Source: Pristionchus mayeri
Taxonomy: Eukaryota; Nematoda; Chromadorea; Rhabditida; Neodiplogasteridae
Length of the DNA stretch: 64,000 nt
Assembly: GCA_036245805.1 (NCBI GenBank)
Contig: BTRK01000002.1
Span: 35,508,661 to 35,572,660 of the forward strand
Direction of reading: 5' to 3'
Position numbers and translations under genes: made by a program. Shown here one piece after another: positions 22,939-35,486 of this stretch. The notes beneath the pieces are model-generated. The model searched no databases, was not told the origin of the DNA, and saw only the letters and a program-made list of their open reading frames with translations. How positions within the stretch are numbered: position 1 is the stretch's first letter; every line of letters starts with the position of its first letter.

Positions 22939-23513
22939 TAGTTCCAGTCATACAAGTTAATTACACTCAATTGATCGAATAAAAATGCTTAAGTATAGTA
23001 TACAACTAGTGGGCAATTACGTCACTATAAGTGATATGAGATGAACATTCTCCATTTTGAAAATGACACCCTTCTGATAAAAAAGCCGGTAAAATCAACG
23101 GTCTCAAACATCGTATGACCAAACTCTAGAGCTTACGACGTTCCTGCGACAGCAGAGTTACAATATCGACGTGTTGTATTGATTGACCTGACAAATCATG
23201 AATCTGACACTAGATCTGGCACGGAGCTACAGTTTACGTTAGGTTACCGTTACGATAGGGTGTGATTTGCTTCGATCGTATGAAGAAAAAATAATGAGTC
23301 CGGCACAAAATCTGACCCAACGCCACCCGGTATGCAGTACACTGTGGATAGACTGACAGACCAAGCAAGAGTCCGATGCAGTTATTACTTCTTTTCCTGT
23401 TTTTCCAACAAAAACACAAATTTTTCAACAAACAACATCAACAACAAAGTGTTGACTATGAACAATCCTCGATTACCATTTCACCTTTGCATCCTCATTT
23501 CCCTAATCTTGTT

Positions 23514-24117
23514 ATGTCCATCCAATCTCTATCACTCTCATTTGTCCTCCTCCTCTTCCTCCTCTCATTTCTCGTGATTTCGCGCGTCTCGATGGGTTAC
23601 TCCAGCGATTCCTCCTCCTCCTCTGAGTGAGTTTTTTTAAAAAAATATACACAAATTAGCGAAAATATAGCCCGCGACCTCTCTTGCTCTTACTTTTCGG
23701 GCCAAATTACTAACGCTAACTTAGATCCTTTTGGAGTGACATTTTGTAGTAAGGCCTACTTGTTGAGCTATTATAATTTTTTTAAATAAAAAATACCAGG
23801 TGTATTTATCGTAATTTTTTTCAGCGCCACCACTTGGATCGTAATGGGCATCATTTGCGCGATTGTTATGGTAATTTGTAAATTTATGGATCATTACTTT
23901 AATTACTTACTTATAGGTTTGCTCTCTGGGTCTCTGCATTTGGTACTGCTGCAGGATGAATACGGGCAATACGGTATGTTTAAGAAATTTTTTTTTAAAT
24001 AAAATAAATATTAATATTCAAATTCAGGACAGGCCGGCTCAGCCAATGACCGATGACTGCCCGAGTGTTGGTTTCGTTCTTTTAGCGGCACTTCTTCGGT
24101 TCCTGTTCCTCAAATAG
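23514..24117 (+). CDS. Small single-pass membrane protein, copy 2
   Basis: Exon 1 23514-23626 starts MSIQSLSLSFVLLLFLLSF, a signal peptide, then MGYSSDSSSSS. Exon 2 23825-23870 (46 nt) is the helix ATTWIVMGIICAIVM. Exon 3 23917-23973 (57 nt) reads VCSLGLCIWYCCRMNTGNT. Exon 4 starts at 24028 (DRPAQPMTDDC) and either runs to a stop at 24115-24117 or is spliced on to 24377 and beyond. Exons 1-3 join in frame with standard signals. Phases equal those of copy 1 and of the palindrome A copies. Likely a type I membrane protein with a very small Ser-rich ectodomain. Function unknown. Confidence 0.65.
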
Positions 24118-24726
24118 CCCACTCATTACTTTACATTCCTCCCTGACTTTCGGCCACTCAACGCCGCAACGATGGGCAGGGATGGGAAATGAGACGGGGT
24201 TGGCCAGAAACCCAATAAATGCCCTTTTATCTACATATTTTAAATTTGACGCATACACTATCTATTCGACTCGACGCCAATGGAAAATAAGAAAAGTGAT
24301 TGAAGTCGCGTTGTTTAGCCATATCTATCTATTACACTTAGTCTAAATATCTGAATATGTATTTTCATTTTTTCAGCAGCGAAACAAGTCTCCAGTGCCG
24401 AGTCCGATGTGGGGCCCTGCTTAGGATTAGATGAAGTCGGACACCCAAGCCAGTCATCGGCATACAATTCACACTATCGATCGAATAAAAATTCTAAAAT
24501 TGTATTTTGTTCTAGGGTTAATAGGCTTTGTTGTCCGTCTGGGACGTTACGTAACTTCTTCGCATTTGTTTCCTTTCCCTATGCTTTCCTCTCTCCATTC
24601 ACATCGCCCTCCTCCCCTCTCTTCTCGTTCTTCCTTCTCTGCTTACCACTCGTTCTCTCCCCTGCTATTCCCTCGTTTCTAGGGGTTTTCTAGAGTTTCT
24701 AGGGTCATATATTACCTATATAACAC

Positions 24727-27700
24727 GCCTCTCATGTAAGGATCGAGCTGAATCTCACTATTTCCCGGTTAGGCCAAAAAGTCAATTGTGGCATTTTTAG
24801 AGTTTTGAGAAGACCCATCATCATCAATGATATACAAAACGTTATATTTGTCTATCTTCAATTTTGTGACCTCGGCACCATGTTTTTGTTTCTGGTGCCT
24901 CACTTTGACCCTGAATTAATCGGTTCTCCTTCATTTTTGACGAAAATTACACTCTCGGTAACCCCACCTTATTTTTCAAGCTCTTTAGATCTGTACAAAC
25001 TAGATCTCGTGAAAATGCTTCTGTGCAGTGCTACATTCAAGGACGATTTTCTCAAAAGTGTAGGCAAAGACGCAGAATTCTTTTCAGTGCGAGGCTCGAA
25101 ATGAGTTTGAGTTATTGACTTTCTCGTTTTTTTTCAATTATGTTTCAGATCATCTGAGAGGCTCAGTGGTCCCTCGGTGGTGTAGAAACGTGCAAAAATA
25201 TAATTCGGCTAGCATATATTTATCGTGTCTTTACATCGCACGAATATTATTTAACACGCGTCTTCTGAGAGATTGCATGACCCCGCGGCACCAGGAGCCC
25301 CAACTTTGAGCACAATCCTCGAGATAATTATGCCAGAGTATATTGAGGACGATAAAACTTTCTGCGTTGGCCGTTTTTTTCAGAACCGTATTTTAGGCAT
25401 TTTCCGGTTCCGCACCAGGCCTTTCCATATATCTGCTCCCAGATGAGCTAGAATATTGGCTTTGAGCTCAAAATGTTTGGAAAATTATTTCAAAAAACTT
25501 TTGTGTTGACATGAAGTTCCGCTGATGACTACTTCATGTTTCAAATAATCAAAAAGTGATTTTTAAATGAGAAAATAAATTCTAGCGGCTCGGGGACCCC
25601 ACCTTTTTGTGTAAACGGACATCATTTTCAGAATCTGCGTGTATTTTTACATCAGGAAAAAAATTGAGCTCAGTCACTTAGGGGTGGGATTGACCTTCCA
25701 GCAGCGAAAATAATGGCCAAGTCGAACATTTCAAATGTTCATAATTTTGATTCTTTACTATACGAGCTCTATTTTGCATATTTTGATGTTTTATAACATT
25801 TTCTAATAACATATTTTAAATTCTGTTAAAAAAACCGAATATATCCATATTTTAGAAAAAATCGTTTTTTCACCTCTCGTGGTCTCAAATTTGCACGTTG
25901 CAATTTCAAGATATCGAAAGCTCTAGATGTGCAAATGATACCCATTCAGTAGACTTCTCTGTCAAGAGTAAGAATCCTTGGAATAGACCTCCGCCAAGAG
26001 TTCGCTGCCTCATCTTTTGATCACCGAAAAGGGAAAATCGAATGTGTCGGAAATATACAAAATTCATTTTTGAAGTTAATTTCGGGAATTTTGATTATAT
26101 TTAAGTGCGAAAAATGTTTTAGTAAAATAATGAACCAGAATTACATGAGAAATCCGCTAACCTTACTGTTTCGAAATTTCCTAAATTTTTGAGATTTTAA
26201 ATTTTTGATTTTGGAGGAATAGTAAAAACTTTCGCTATGTAATATGAATCTTATTCATAGTATTACTAAAACATTTTTCGCACTTAAATATAATCAAAAT
26301 TCCACAAATTAACTTCAAAAATAAATTTTTGTATATTTCCGCCACCTTCGATTTTCCCTTTTCGGTGATCAAAAGATGAGGCAGCGAACTCTTGGCGGAG
26401 GTCTATTCCAAGGATTCTTACTCATGTCAAAGAAGTCTACTGAATGGGTATCACTTGCATATCTAGCGCTTTCGATATCTTGAAATTGCAACGTGCAAAT
26501 TTGAGACCACGAGAGGTGAAAAAACGATTTTTTCTAAAATATGGATATATTCGGTTTTTTCAACAGAATTTAGAATATGTTATTAGTAAATGTTATAAAA
26601 CATCAAAAATATGCAAAATAGAGCTCGTATCGTAAAGAATCAAAATTATGAACGCTGATCAAGGTGGGGGAATGCACACAGAGGAGGTTGCGTCGACTTG
26701 TTATTCTTTCTTTTTTGTTGTTCAGTATATGGCCAATGAAGAAACAGAAATTCGAAATGGTTTTTACAGATGAGATTGTCCTCAGATTGTGCCTGAAGAT
26801 TCAGTTAACCTTTAAATCATTTTTCATTACCATATTAGCACACTCCTCGCCGTTACCACGCATGAACAGTAGATCAAGTACTGAATCACATCCGTAAAGA
26901 GGCGTAGAGAACGAGTCGATACACTCTTGCGCAAACTTTAATGAATTGGACATATTCAACCAATGAGGAACAGCATACCTCGTCAAGTCACACGTGGTTG
27001 TTGAAAGATCCGACCCTTCTTGACGAATTATAGCAGGTGGTTTATTTTGCTGAAAATAGCAAGAGAGAGACATGGGACAACTACAGTGGACGACTGATCG
27101 AAAGGGGAATGAATGGCGAGCAATAATGGAGACAAGAAAACTAGTGAAATCATGTCTGAACACGTTTCTACACGGCCAAGAGACCAATGAGCCTCTCAGC
27201 TGATCTGAAACATAATTGAAAAAAAACGAGAAAGTCAATAACTCAAACTCATTTCGAGCCGCGCACTGAAAAGCGCGCGGTGAACGTAGAATGACTTCAA
27301 ATCAACTCGGAACTTCAAAGAGGTGCAACTTTTTTTCGCCACGTGGCTCAAAACCCATAAACCACCCATTTTAAAGGCCGTGTTGTGCACTTTCGATTTA
27401 TGCAAAAAATTCTGCGTCTTTGCCTACACTTTTGAGAAAATCGTCCTTGAATGTAGCACTGCACAGAAGCATTTTCACGAGATCTAGTTTGTACAGATCG
27501 AAAGAGCTTGAAAAATAAGGTGGGGTTACCCAGAGTGTAATTTTCGTCAAAAATGAAGGAGAACTGATTAATTCAGGGTCAAAGTGAGGCACCAGAAACG
27601 AAAACATGGTGCCGGGACCAAAAAATAGAAGATGGGCAACTGAAAGGCTGGGCCTGAGTTTGGCCATGTTAGGAGAGGCTAAAACGCATGAAACCTCATT

Positions 27701-27753
27701 TTCGACTTTCTTGCCTAATCCGACATTTCGTTCGATCCTTACGTGAGAGGCGT
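24727..27753. mobile_element. Palindrome D: 3.0-kb inverted duplication with a nested palindrome
   Basis: The outer arms 24727-25210 and 27165-27753 are inverted copies, including the frame ending LLCSATFKDDFLKSVGKDAEF. Between them sit a second palindrome (25735-26655) and unique sequence with a Cys-rich exon. The outer inverted repeat looks like a duplicated piece of the minus-strand gene at 26801-28259 rather than a simple transposon. Confidence 0.8.
25735..26655. mobile_element. Nested foldback element
   Basis: Arms of about 440 bp (25735-26175 and 26215-26655) are inverted copies, for example atacgagctctattttgcat against its complement near 26610. The centre is AT-rich. No coding content is seen. 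Confidence 0.9.
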
Positions 27754-28259
27754 GATAATTGTGCATGAAACATATCCGAAAATGATACAAAAATTTTCCA
27801 ATAAGAATATCCTACTCGTATCCTAAATTGCTTCACACTTCGTAACATTGTACCCACAGATGATACAGTTGATCCGATTGAGCTCATCTTTGTCAGAGTT
27901 CCATAACAAGGTGCGTTGGAACAATTATGAGTAAAAGCGACAATGGAACTATTCGTTGACATGAGAGTGACACGAATGGATGAATTATAATACCAGCTTC
28001 GGTATACTGTATGAAACGAACAGACGGTGAGCAGTTACGAACTATACATCACATATTCCGCGTTAGAAAAATATGATAAATACGGAACTACGTGCGTATT
28101 TGCCTCAATTGTTTCGATGGGTAAGGTAAATATATAATTTTACAAATTACTGAATCTTGTGGCATGATGAGTATTGTGTGATATTCAGAGGAGGTAGAGG
28201 GGAAGGAGTTTTCGACTTCTTCTGGAGCCAACGATCCATTTGTGAGCAAAATGAATATG
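26801..28259 (-). CDS. Putative secreted Cys-rich protein gene, structure unresolved
   Basis: Several minus-strand pieces look coding. A signal-peptide-like start near 28259 reads MTIGIFILLTNGSLAPEEVE. A piece near 27990-27800 contains SWYYNSSIRVTLMSTN and AFTHNCSNAPCYGTLTK. Another at 27640-27400 reads FLTKITLWVTPPYF and LVKMLLCSATFKDDFLKSVG. The most convincing exon is 26801-27049 (acceptor ttttcag): QNKPPAIIRQEGSDLSTTTC, CIDSF, YGCDSV, GEECANM, then stop. The links between them are not proven. Part of the gene is duplicated in the left arm of palindrome D. The family is not recognised. Confidence 0.35.
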
Positions 28260-28978
28260 CCTATCGTCATCAGCATGTCAGATAACCCCAATACGAATAG
28301 ATATAGATATGCACATTATATTCAGATGAGGAAACTCGAGGATTCCGCAGTTATGATAGCGATGATTAATGATGAGGAGTCGTTCAATCGTTGATGAAAC
28401 GTATTTGTTTCTGCCCCTGTCACAAAGCCATTCCTCGCCGTTCGAGCGAGATGAGCGGCGCGGAATGAAGAGTTTCCTCTAAAGTGTGGTCTTAGTTTTT
28501 TAGCCTATTCAAATCGCTCCTACTCCAAATCGAACGAAACTTGTTTTCCCAGTACATCTCGTCAAGGGTAACAACATATCAAAAATTCAGCTATGTGTTC
28601 GGCCTTGTTTTTGAGAAAATAATTTTTGAAAATTTGATGAAAAATGAAAAATGAATATTTGCATAAACGAAAAACACAGATCGATGCAGCATGTCAAGAA
28701 GGCCCTGGAACCGGAGTTTTATATGAATCGGACTTGTCTCCGCTGAGTAGCAAGAAAATGAAAACAAAACGGTCAAAACTTGAGCATGCATAATTATGCA
28801 AATCAGACGATTAAAAATGAGTGAAGCACATAAATCGGTGGAGGACACCTAGGGGTATCAGAAACTGTGTAACTTCCGAAGGGTATGTTTTTGCTGTACC
28901 AGCAGGATACCAGTGCGACTCTTAGGCGAACGCACTCATATGTGAATTGAACATTTATCGGATTTGAAATGATCACTA

Positions 28979-30553
28979 TTATCCGCTTTTCGTCCACGTC
29001 AGATCGTAGAAACTGGCCTGGGTGAATTCCTGGAAAATAAATGTTTTAAGAAAATTAAAAAGTGAAAATATTACCTTCAGAGGAGGCAGAGCACAGTTCC
29101 ACTCTGGTTGAGTAATCTTGTTCTTTACGACGTTTATACACTTAAGAAATTTGTTTAATTGCTTGTCGATCGATAAAAGAGTATATTTTCTTGCAACTTC
29201 GTAATTCACTCTACTGCCATTGACCTATTTCTATTCCTCTCTGTCTTCACATGCAGTAGTCAATCCATAAAAGCCATATATATTTCCCTGATATTTAAGT
29301 TCGAGAACCGATACCACGTTTTCTTAATTATATTCTCTTGCCACTCTATAGTTTTGGGAATGAAGAGATAGTTTTATCTTTTCTCGAGCTATAATACACT
29401 CAGACTATAGTTCGTAATTCGGGCCTTCGTCCCTTCATTCTATCTAGACCGATCGAGCGATGAGAGAGTGCGTAAAATGAAGAGACCGTGGTATCGTTTC
29501 TCGAACTGTAACTGACACTCTGTATCAGCTTCTTGGTGAGTCCCGCAGTGGCGATCTTGTAGGCCTCCGTCTTGATTGCTGAGTCTGGTTTCTTGTTCTT
29601 CTTCATTGCGCTGATTTTGTCCTTTATCTGAGAAATAATTTTTGATTGGAAGTTTCATTGGTTTTTGTCAAAACCAAGCTCATTGCGCACTCTCTCGTCA
29701 CTCAACAAGACAAACCAATAGAGCAGTCAGTAATGCATAACTTAAAGTGCGCAGCAACTACTAATCGATAGTTTAAAAAGAGAGGGAGACCTGAATTTCA
29801 AATTTTTCAGTGTACCTTCTTCCCCAGTGGCGCGATGAACTTGTTTCCGGCAATGACGACTGCCTCGGTAGTTGCATTCGGGTTCTTGCTACCGGTTTTC
29901 TGAATAGAGTTGGTAATTCGGCTCACCGTGATTTCCACATTTCCCAAACTCTCTAGACAGGTCGATAGGCGAGAGTGTATGACTAGAATGAAAAGATGGT
30001 GGTATAATTTCTCGAACTCTAGTTAAAAGGACACTAGTTAGGTTTAAAAATAGTAAACTTCTTCAGTTGTTTCGCAGTTTTCCAACACTGTCAAAAATAG
30101 CTCGCCTTCATGCAGTTCATGTACGTGGACAAAGCCCCGACTGCAGTGAGAATCTTATCCTTGGGCACGAATCCCATCGCATTTTTCTCCAGATCTGAAC
30201 GGAAGTGTTTTTTTTAATACTAATAAAAATAATATATACAATTGTATACCTTATTTATTTTAGATAAAATTGGGAAGAGAACCTTTCTTGATTTCCTCAT
30301 TACTCTTCTGAGCAACGAGTCCGTCAAACACGAGATTAACCAGCTGAAAGTGACATTGGATATGGTTTAAGTTTTTTTAAAATCGTATTTCGGGTGAAAG
30401 AGAGAGCGATAACGTTACTTTAATTCAGAAACAAACCTTGGGGGTGTTCGTCTTGAAGAAACTCGTTAGGAGAGTGTTGAATTTCTTGAGGAACGCCGCT
30501 TCTTGGGCGGACGAAAAGCAGACGAGAGGAAGAAGGAAAAGGAACAATCGCAT
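28979..30553 (-). CDS. Secreted Lys-rich helical protein, family not recognised
   Basis: Seven exons on the minus strand: 30437-30553, 30283-30343, 30106-30194, 29816-29950, 29517-29627, 29075-29224, 28979-29029. They total 714 nt and give 237 residues with every phase consistent. The N-terminus MRLFLFLLPLVCFSSAQ is a signal peptide. The mature part is mostly helix-forming and Lys-rich (DKISAMKKNKKPDSAIKTEA), with single cysteines in YMNCMK, LKCINVV and EWNCAL and glycosylation sites NAT and NGS. Intron 3 has a GC donor (AAG then GCGAGC). Hairpin elements sit in introns 3 and 5 and just upstream of the start. Probably extracellular; no function can be assigned. Confidence 0.75.
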
Positions 30554-31344
30554 GGTTCGAATGCGATCGTGCGGTGGCAATTGCGATATTTGTACTAATT
30601 GTGAAATAGCCCGTAATACGGATAATCATCTCTTCATTCTACATACGTTCAGGGCAGGCGGAGGGATGAGAGATTGTAAGAAATGAAGATAGCATTTCGC
30701 GGATTACGAACTCTTGTGGGCAATAGGATCACCCGCAAACTGTGCCAGACGGATCGGGGGATTGGGCACGGAATTGTTCAGGTGGCTGTGAAAAGTAACA
30801 ACCAATCTGAACTCGCTATGCTCTCGCGATAATTCGAGTGCCCGAAGAAACTCCCGGATATATCTGCAAAATCAATTAATTACACAATGAATATTAAGAA
30901 ACTGTGACAGTATCGATGTAATATATGTGTGGTATCGATGATTCCATCCATCGTACATTGTTCATCATTGTTGACGCTTTCGGGAAAAGTCAATCGCGAT
31001 ACAATTTCGGGAAATGATGCACACCTAAATTTCTGTGAATAATGTGAATTTCTGTGAATAACTCTCTAAAATAGTACTCTAAAATAGTATTAATTTGAAC
31101 ACAAAAATACCGCGATCAACAAGTTGTTCAACAAGTGTGTGTATCAACAAGTTCCTCGCTCGGAAATCCAATAAGGACGGTTACCTGTTGGATTTATCAC
31201 TCTTATTGGAAATTGGGGAAATATAGCTCTTTGTTATTGCCAGAAAGCCTGAATCATTTTCAATATCGTACCTCTATTGCTCACCTTCAAATCATTTCTC
31301 TAGATAAAGGGCGCTTTTTCGGCATTCGCTAGAACGCAGAAACA

Positions 31345-34300
31345 ATGCTTTCCCCGCACATCCTAATTCTACTCGTCGCCTCTACAGCAAAGGTTAGAGT
31401 TTTGGGCAATCGTCTTGCTATTCAATGCGTGCTCTATCGTCATCAACATGAAGTAGAGACAACAGTGGGCCTTTTCACTAACATTTCACAAAAATCGTGA
31501 GCTGTGATTGCGAAAACACGACAAAATCGATTTGTTATTTGTCGTATTTTCCGAATAATAATCAGCTTTTTTTAAATTTTTTAGAGCAATCAATTACTTT
31601 TTCAACGCACAGAGTGGTGCTGGGACATCTCCAAGGGATTCCGATGCGACGTGTTAGTGATGACTTATAACATATTTGTTCTGTCTCTTTTGTGTGAAAT
31701 ATCGCTGATTCTTTCCTGTTTGGGGGACACATCGATTTTTGGGGGAAATATCAGAACTTTCGGGAGGGAAATGTTCCCCAACCCGACATTGTCCTCCAGA
31801 AACCGACAGATCCAACTTATTGTTGTTATTACTGCAAAAGCTAGCCAACTATATGATATGCATGTTGAAGAGTGCATGTTTGTCTCAAATTATGGTTTGA
31901 TTTCAGAGTCGAAACAACTCTGGAAACCGTGCCTGTGACCAAAGAGGCGCTCATTTTTTGTCTCGGTGATGGTAGTTGTCATGAGCTATTTGTTGTATAG
32001 CTGGCCTGTCCGCAACACTATGAGCAAAGAGGGATAGACTTTATCGCAAAAAGAGAGCGAGTCACAGCTCAATCTCAGATCAAAACGGAAGACGACTCTA
32101 GATAGGAAGGGGGTGCGAGGGGAGAGAGAGAGAGGTCGGGAGATCAGAGCGCGGGGGCTCAGAGCAGACTGCACACGAGGCAGTTGGAAGAGGGAGGGAG
32201 AGTGAGTAGACAACTCGATACGCAATAGGGAATGGGGATGGGAATGACGGCTAAAGGCGTCACACGATAATATCATATCAGGTTGTAACATAAGTTTTGT
32301 CGCGTCCAATCTCTTATGCATTTTAACCTCAGAAATTCTTCGAATTAATTTAATCTCAATTTCGTTATTCATCGTCAGTGAGGGCCTTCGTACTCTTTCT
32401 TACGCGTTTTACTTCAGTCCTGTCAAGGCAGTTGAGGAGGCACATTAGTCAGACAAAGTTGTACTGAGATAAGGATTACAAATCATTTTCACGCATCAGC
32501 TCTTCTTGAAAAGGATAAATTATGCCGATTTTGTGTGATTTGCGTAAAGTACTTCATATGTGCATAATTTTGAACCACTCACGGATAATGACAAACGAAA
32601 ATCGTTCTAGAAATGTAGACGAGTTTGTATAATGTGGATGGTTGGTGACGGTCGCGAAAACTTTCGCAAGCCGAATTTTCTTCTCAATAGATATCCAGAT
32701 CCAAATAGTGGTGGAATATAGTTCACCCAAAGTGGTCAGTATGCAGACAAAGTTTGGGGTAGATTGGGTTCTGTTGAGATAAGTGGCTCCATTCAGAACG
32801 ATGGTATGTAAATTTAACTAATGAAATCGGCACTTTGTTCATATTCCTACCTCGCACACATGTTCAATATCTGATTTGTTGTGTCCATCCTAACCATAAA
32901 CCCTTCCCTTACTAGTATCTACTTGGGATAAGTTTGGAAATAAATAGCTTTTGAATGACAATCTTTAATTCGAAACACCTAAACTTGCATATTTTGGTAA
33001 AATTGTGCGCGAATTGAATTAATAAAAATTCAAATTTCCCACAAGTAGAGTGTTCTTTCTCTCACTTGTTTAATGATAAATTATACCTCCATGAGTGGTA
33101 ATTGGAACGCACTTATGTTAGTCACTGTTGTTGCAATTCTGGATTCAGAAGAGTTGGTCAAGTTGGCTACGAATCAGCGGCTAACCTTACACTCAGTGAA
33201 GTATATCTTTGATTCCGCTCAACATAGCACCATATCTGGCGTATATTTTGAAAGAGCATTGACGGGGTATATCACCATGCTGTAGAAGTTTGGTTCATTA
33301 TTCATCTCTGCGAACTAGCACCTGATCAAACGAATTAAAAAAATCTGCACCAAATTTAAATCAGTTCATATTAATATTTTTCGCATAGCCAGCGTGCGCA
33401 GTTCAGCTCTACCCTATGGTTTGAATGTGCATGAACACCCCAAACATATACTAGGAGGTCAGGCATTGATAATGTTTGAGAAGTATCCTTCATGGAAATA
33501 TTGTGAACCTCCGAAATGCGACAAAACTTATGTTACAACCTAATAAAAGAGGGGAGGCATTCCCTCTCGATATAACACTATTATTAACGCAATATTGTTC
33601 GTTTAACGCACTTTATCAACGAGTCAGTTGTGTGACTCATGCCTTTGATTGCACGGTTCGTTAATTGTAAGGCGAACCTTGAACGCATGCAACGCGCCAC
33701 TCCACCGTCACTCTATCATGGCAAAGTTTGTGCTCGCGCTCTGCCCAGCCTATTTATGCGAGAGCACCCTCCGGTTGCGAACCGGGGATTACTCCCTCCT
33801 TTTAGCGACAAGATTTCACCGTTATGTAACCCTCTCATTAAAAACTATAATAAATGTTGGTGGTTTGAATAAATGGAGAGCCCGGGAAACAGCAATGCGT
33901 CGCGTGTCTTTCAAGTCTGGTCTTCATTGCGCTAACGAGCCGTGGATTGCTGATCTTTGAACTTTAACAGAGCGACGTGGACGCGCTCGAGTGCTGCGAC
34001 GGCTGGCTGCAGGTTAGTCCGGAAAATTCAAACACGTACTATGATTGTTGAGCTTTCTCGCACGACCGTTTTTTTTTGTTTTGTAATTCGAATAATCGAC
34101 TATTTATTTCACTCTATATCTACAGGTCGAGTGATGATAGATGTGGTTAAAGGAGGAGCAAAGCAAAAATTATACTCATTCATGACCATTGCCTAGCTTT
34201 CCCCAACGATAAGAGATTCTGACATTTTCACGGTTCTATCTCTGCTCTGAACTGTGTTATCGCAACTTGGCTGATTGCCCGCAATGGGAAGAAGCAGGGA

Positions 34301-34623
34301 AGAAGCGATTGCGAGAGAGTGACCGTCTTGTTTCTCTAACCGCGCGCAGTGGCTGATGCTCCTCCCTTAATGACAAGGAAATTACCCGAATTGCGAACTA
34401 TATTGAAAGTGAGTGTGCTAGGGGGGGGGGGGGTCGGGGTAGCGCCGGAGCTAGGTCGGATGATAACTATGACGCCATGCCACTTTTGATCTATCACCGG
34501 CGTCATGACGTCATAGATATCGACCTCGCGCCGGTAGTGTCTATGAATCATCGCTCCTTGAGGTGGGCGACTTCTGCGTGGAGCACGAGGAACCCCCGGG
34601 AGACGCTGACGAACTGGAATACG
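31345..34623 (+). pseudogene. Broken EMI-domain gene
   Basis: Paralogue of the gene at 44568-48465. Present are exon 1 31345-31392 (MLSPHILILLVASTAK), 31585-31652 (TEWCWDISKGFRCD), about 31908-31942 (TVPVTKE), 33971-34012 (DALECCDGWLQ) and one ending at 34623 (EVGDFCVEHEEPPGD). Missing are the exons with the first EMI cysteine. The third piece is followed by GCGCTC where the paralogue has a GT donor, and the last one lacks a usable in-phase acceptor. A 1.27-kb mariner-like element splits it. No repeat exons or membrane segment follow; 34624-35486 shows no gene. Confidence 0.7.
32278..33543. mobile_element. Mariner-like element inside the broken EMI gene
   Basis: 1,266 bp with TA on both sides and inverted ends TCAGGTTGTAACATAAG and CTTATGTTACAACCTAA that match over about 26 bp. 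No transposase is recognisable inside. Confidence 0.8.
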
Positions 34624-35486
34624 GTAGGCAAATTATCCAATTAGTGTTACCGTAACACTCAAAGTGCATATCGGCAAATCAGCCACGAAGTACACCTGAA
34701 ACATCCCTAAAAGACAGTAAACATTTACTCTCTTCAGTAAAGTTCATTTCGGGATCGAGCGATGAGCGAGTGGAGATTGAGGATGCCATTTGAATGGCTC
34801 ATCCAGCTATAGCCTCTCAATTTGCTACCTAGCTCTTGCATCGTAATTTAATGTACGTCATTTGCCACGTGAAATCTGTAATGTGATACCCACATGGCAT
34901 ATCAATTTTGTACCTTCTAATAAACGTATTACAATATCTGTTTTTTTTCTTTTGTTTACCGTCTGAATTATATCGTATTATTCTCTCGCACATGATAGAA
35001 GCTCAGAGAGGCCAGAGAAAATGTACAACTTTAGGAATTATAATAAAATATGTTGTTTCGTACTACATCACGTCAGGATAACAGTTGTCCGTTTGTCTGG
35101 TTTTAGTTTCAGCCCGAAACTTACTTCCAGATAAGTTCAAAAATTCAAAAAAAGTGAATAGTGGAACCAGCAGTAGTGCGCATAGGGACGTAGACCAAAT
35201 TGTACTTTTATATCTTTCCCAGCGTAACTCTATTTAAATATATTGGTATAGACAATTATAACGATAGTAACGTGTATAAGTGTCAGATCAATTGGAATAG
35301 TTGCTGTAGTGATGCCTTTTGCCCAGGTGATTAATTCTAGTGTGCTGTATCATATTAGCTCTTTGTTTTTGAACTCAGGAATTTGAAAGACTTGATTTTC
35401 ACCCTCGGTAGAGTTCGACCAGTTCTAAAATGATACATCCTCTAATTTTAGCAGCTGCAGAGTTGCTAATCGATAATTATGGTCAG

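Noticed and set aside
27696..27962. Possible receptor-type guanylate cyclase ligand-binding fragment
   Set aside because: A few residues (CSNA) recall the ANF-receptor fold, but the match is too short and the reading is not continuous.
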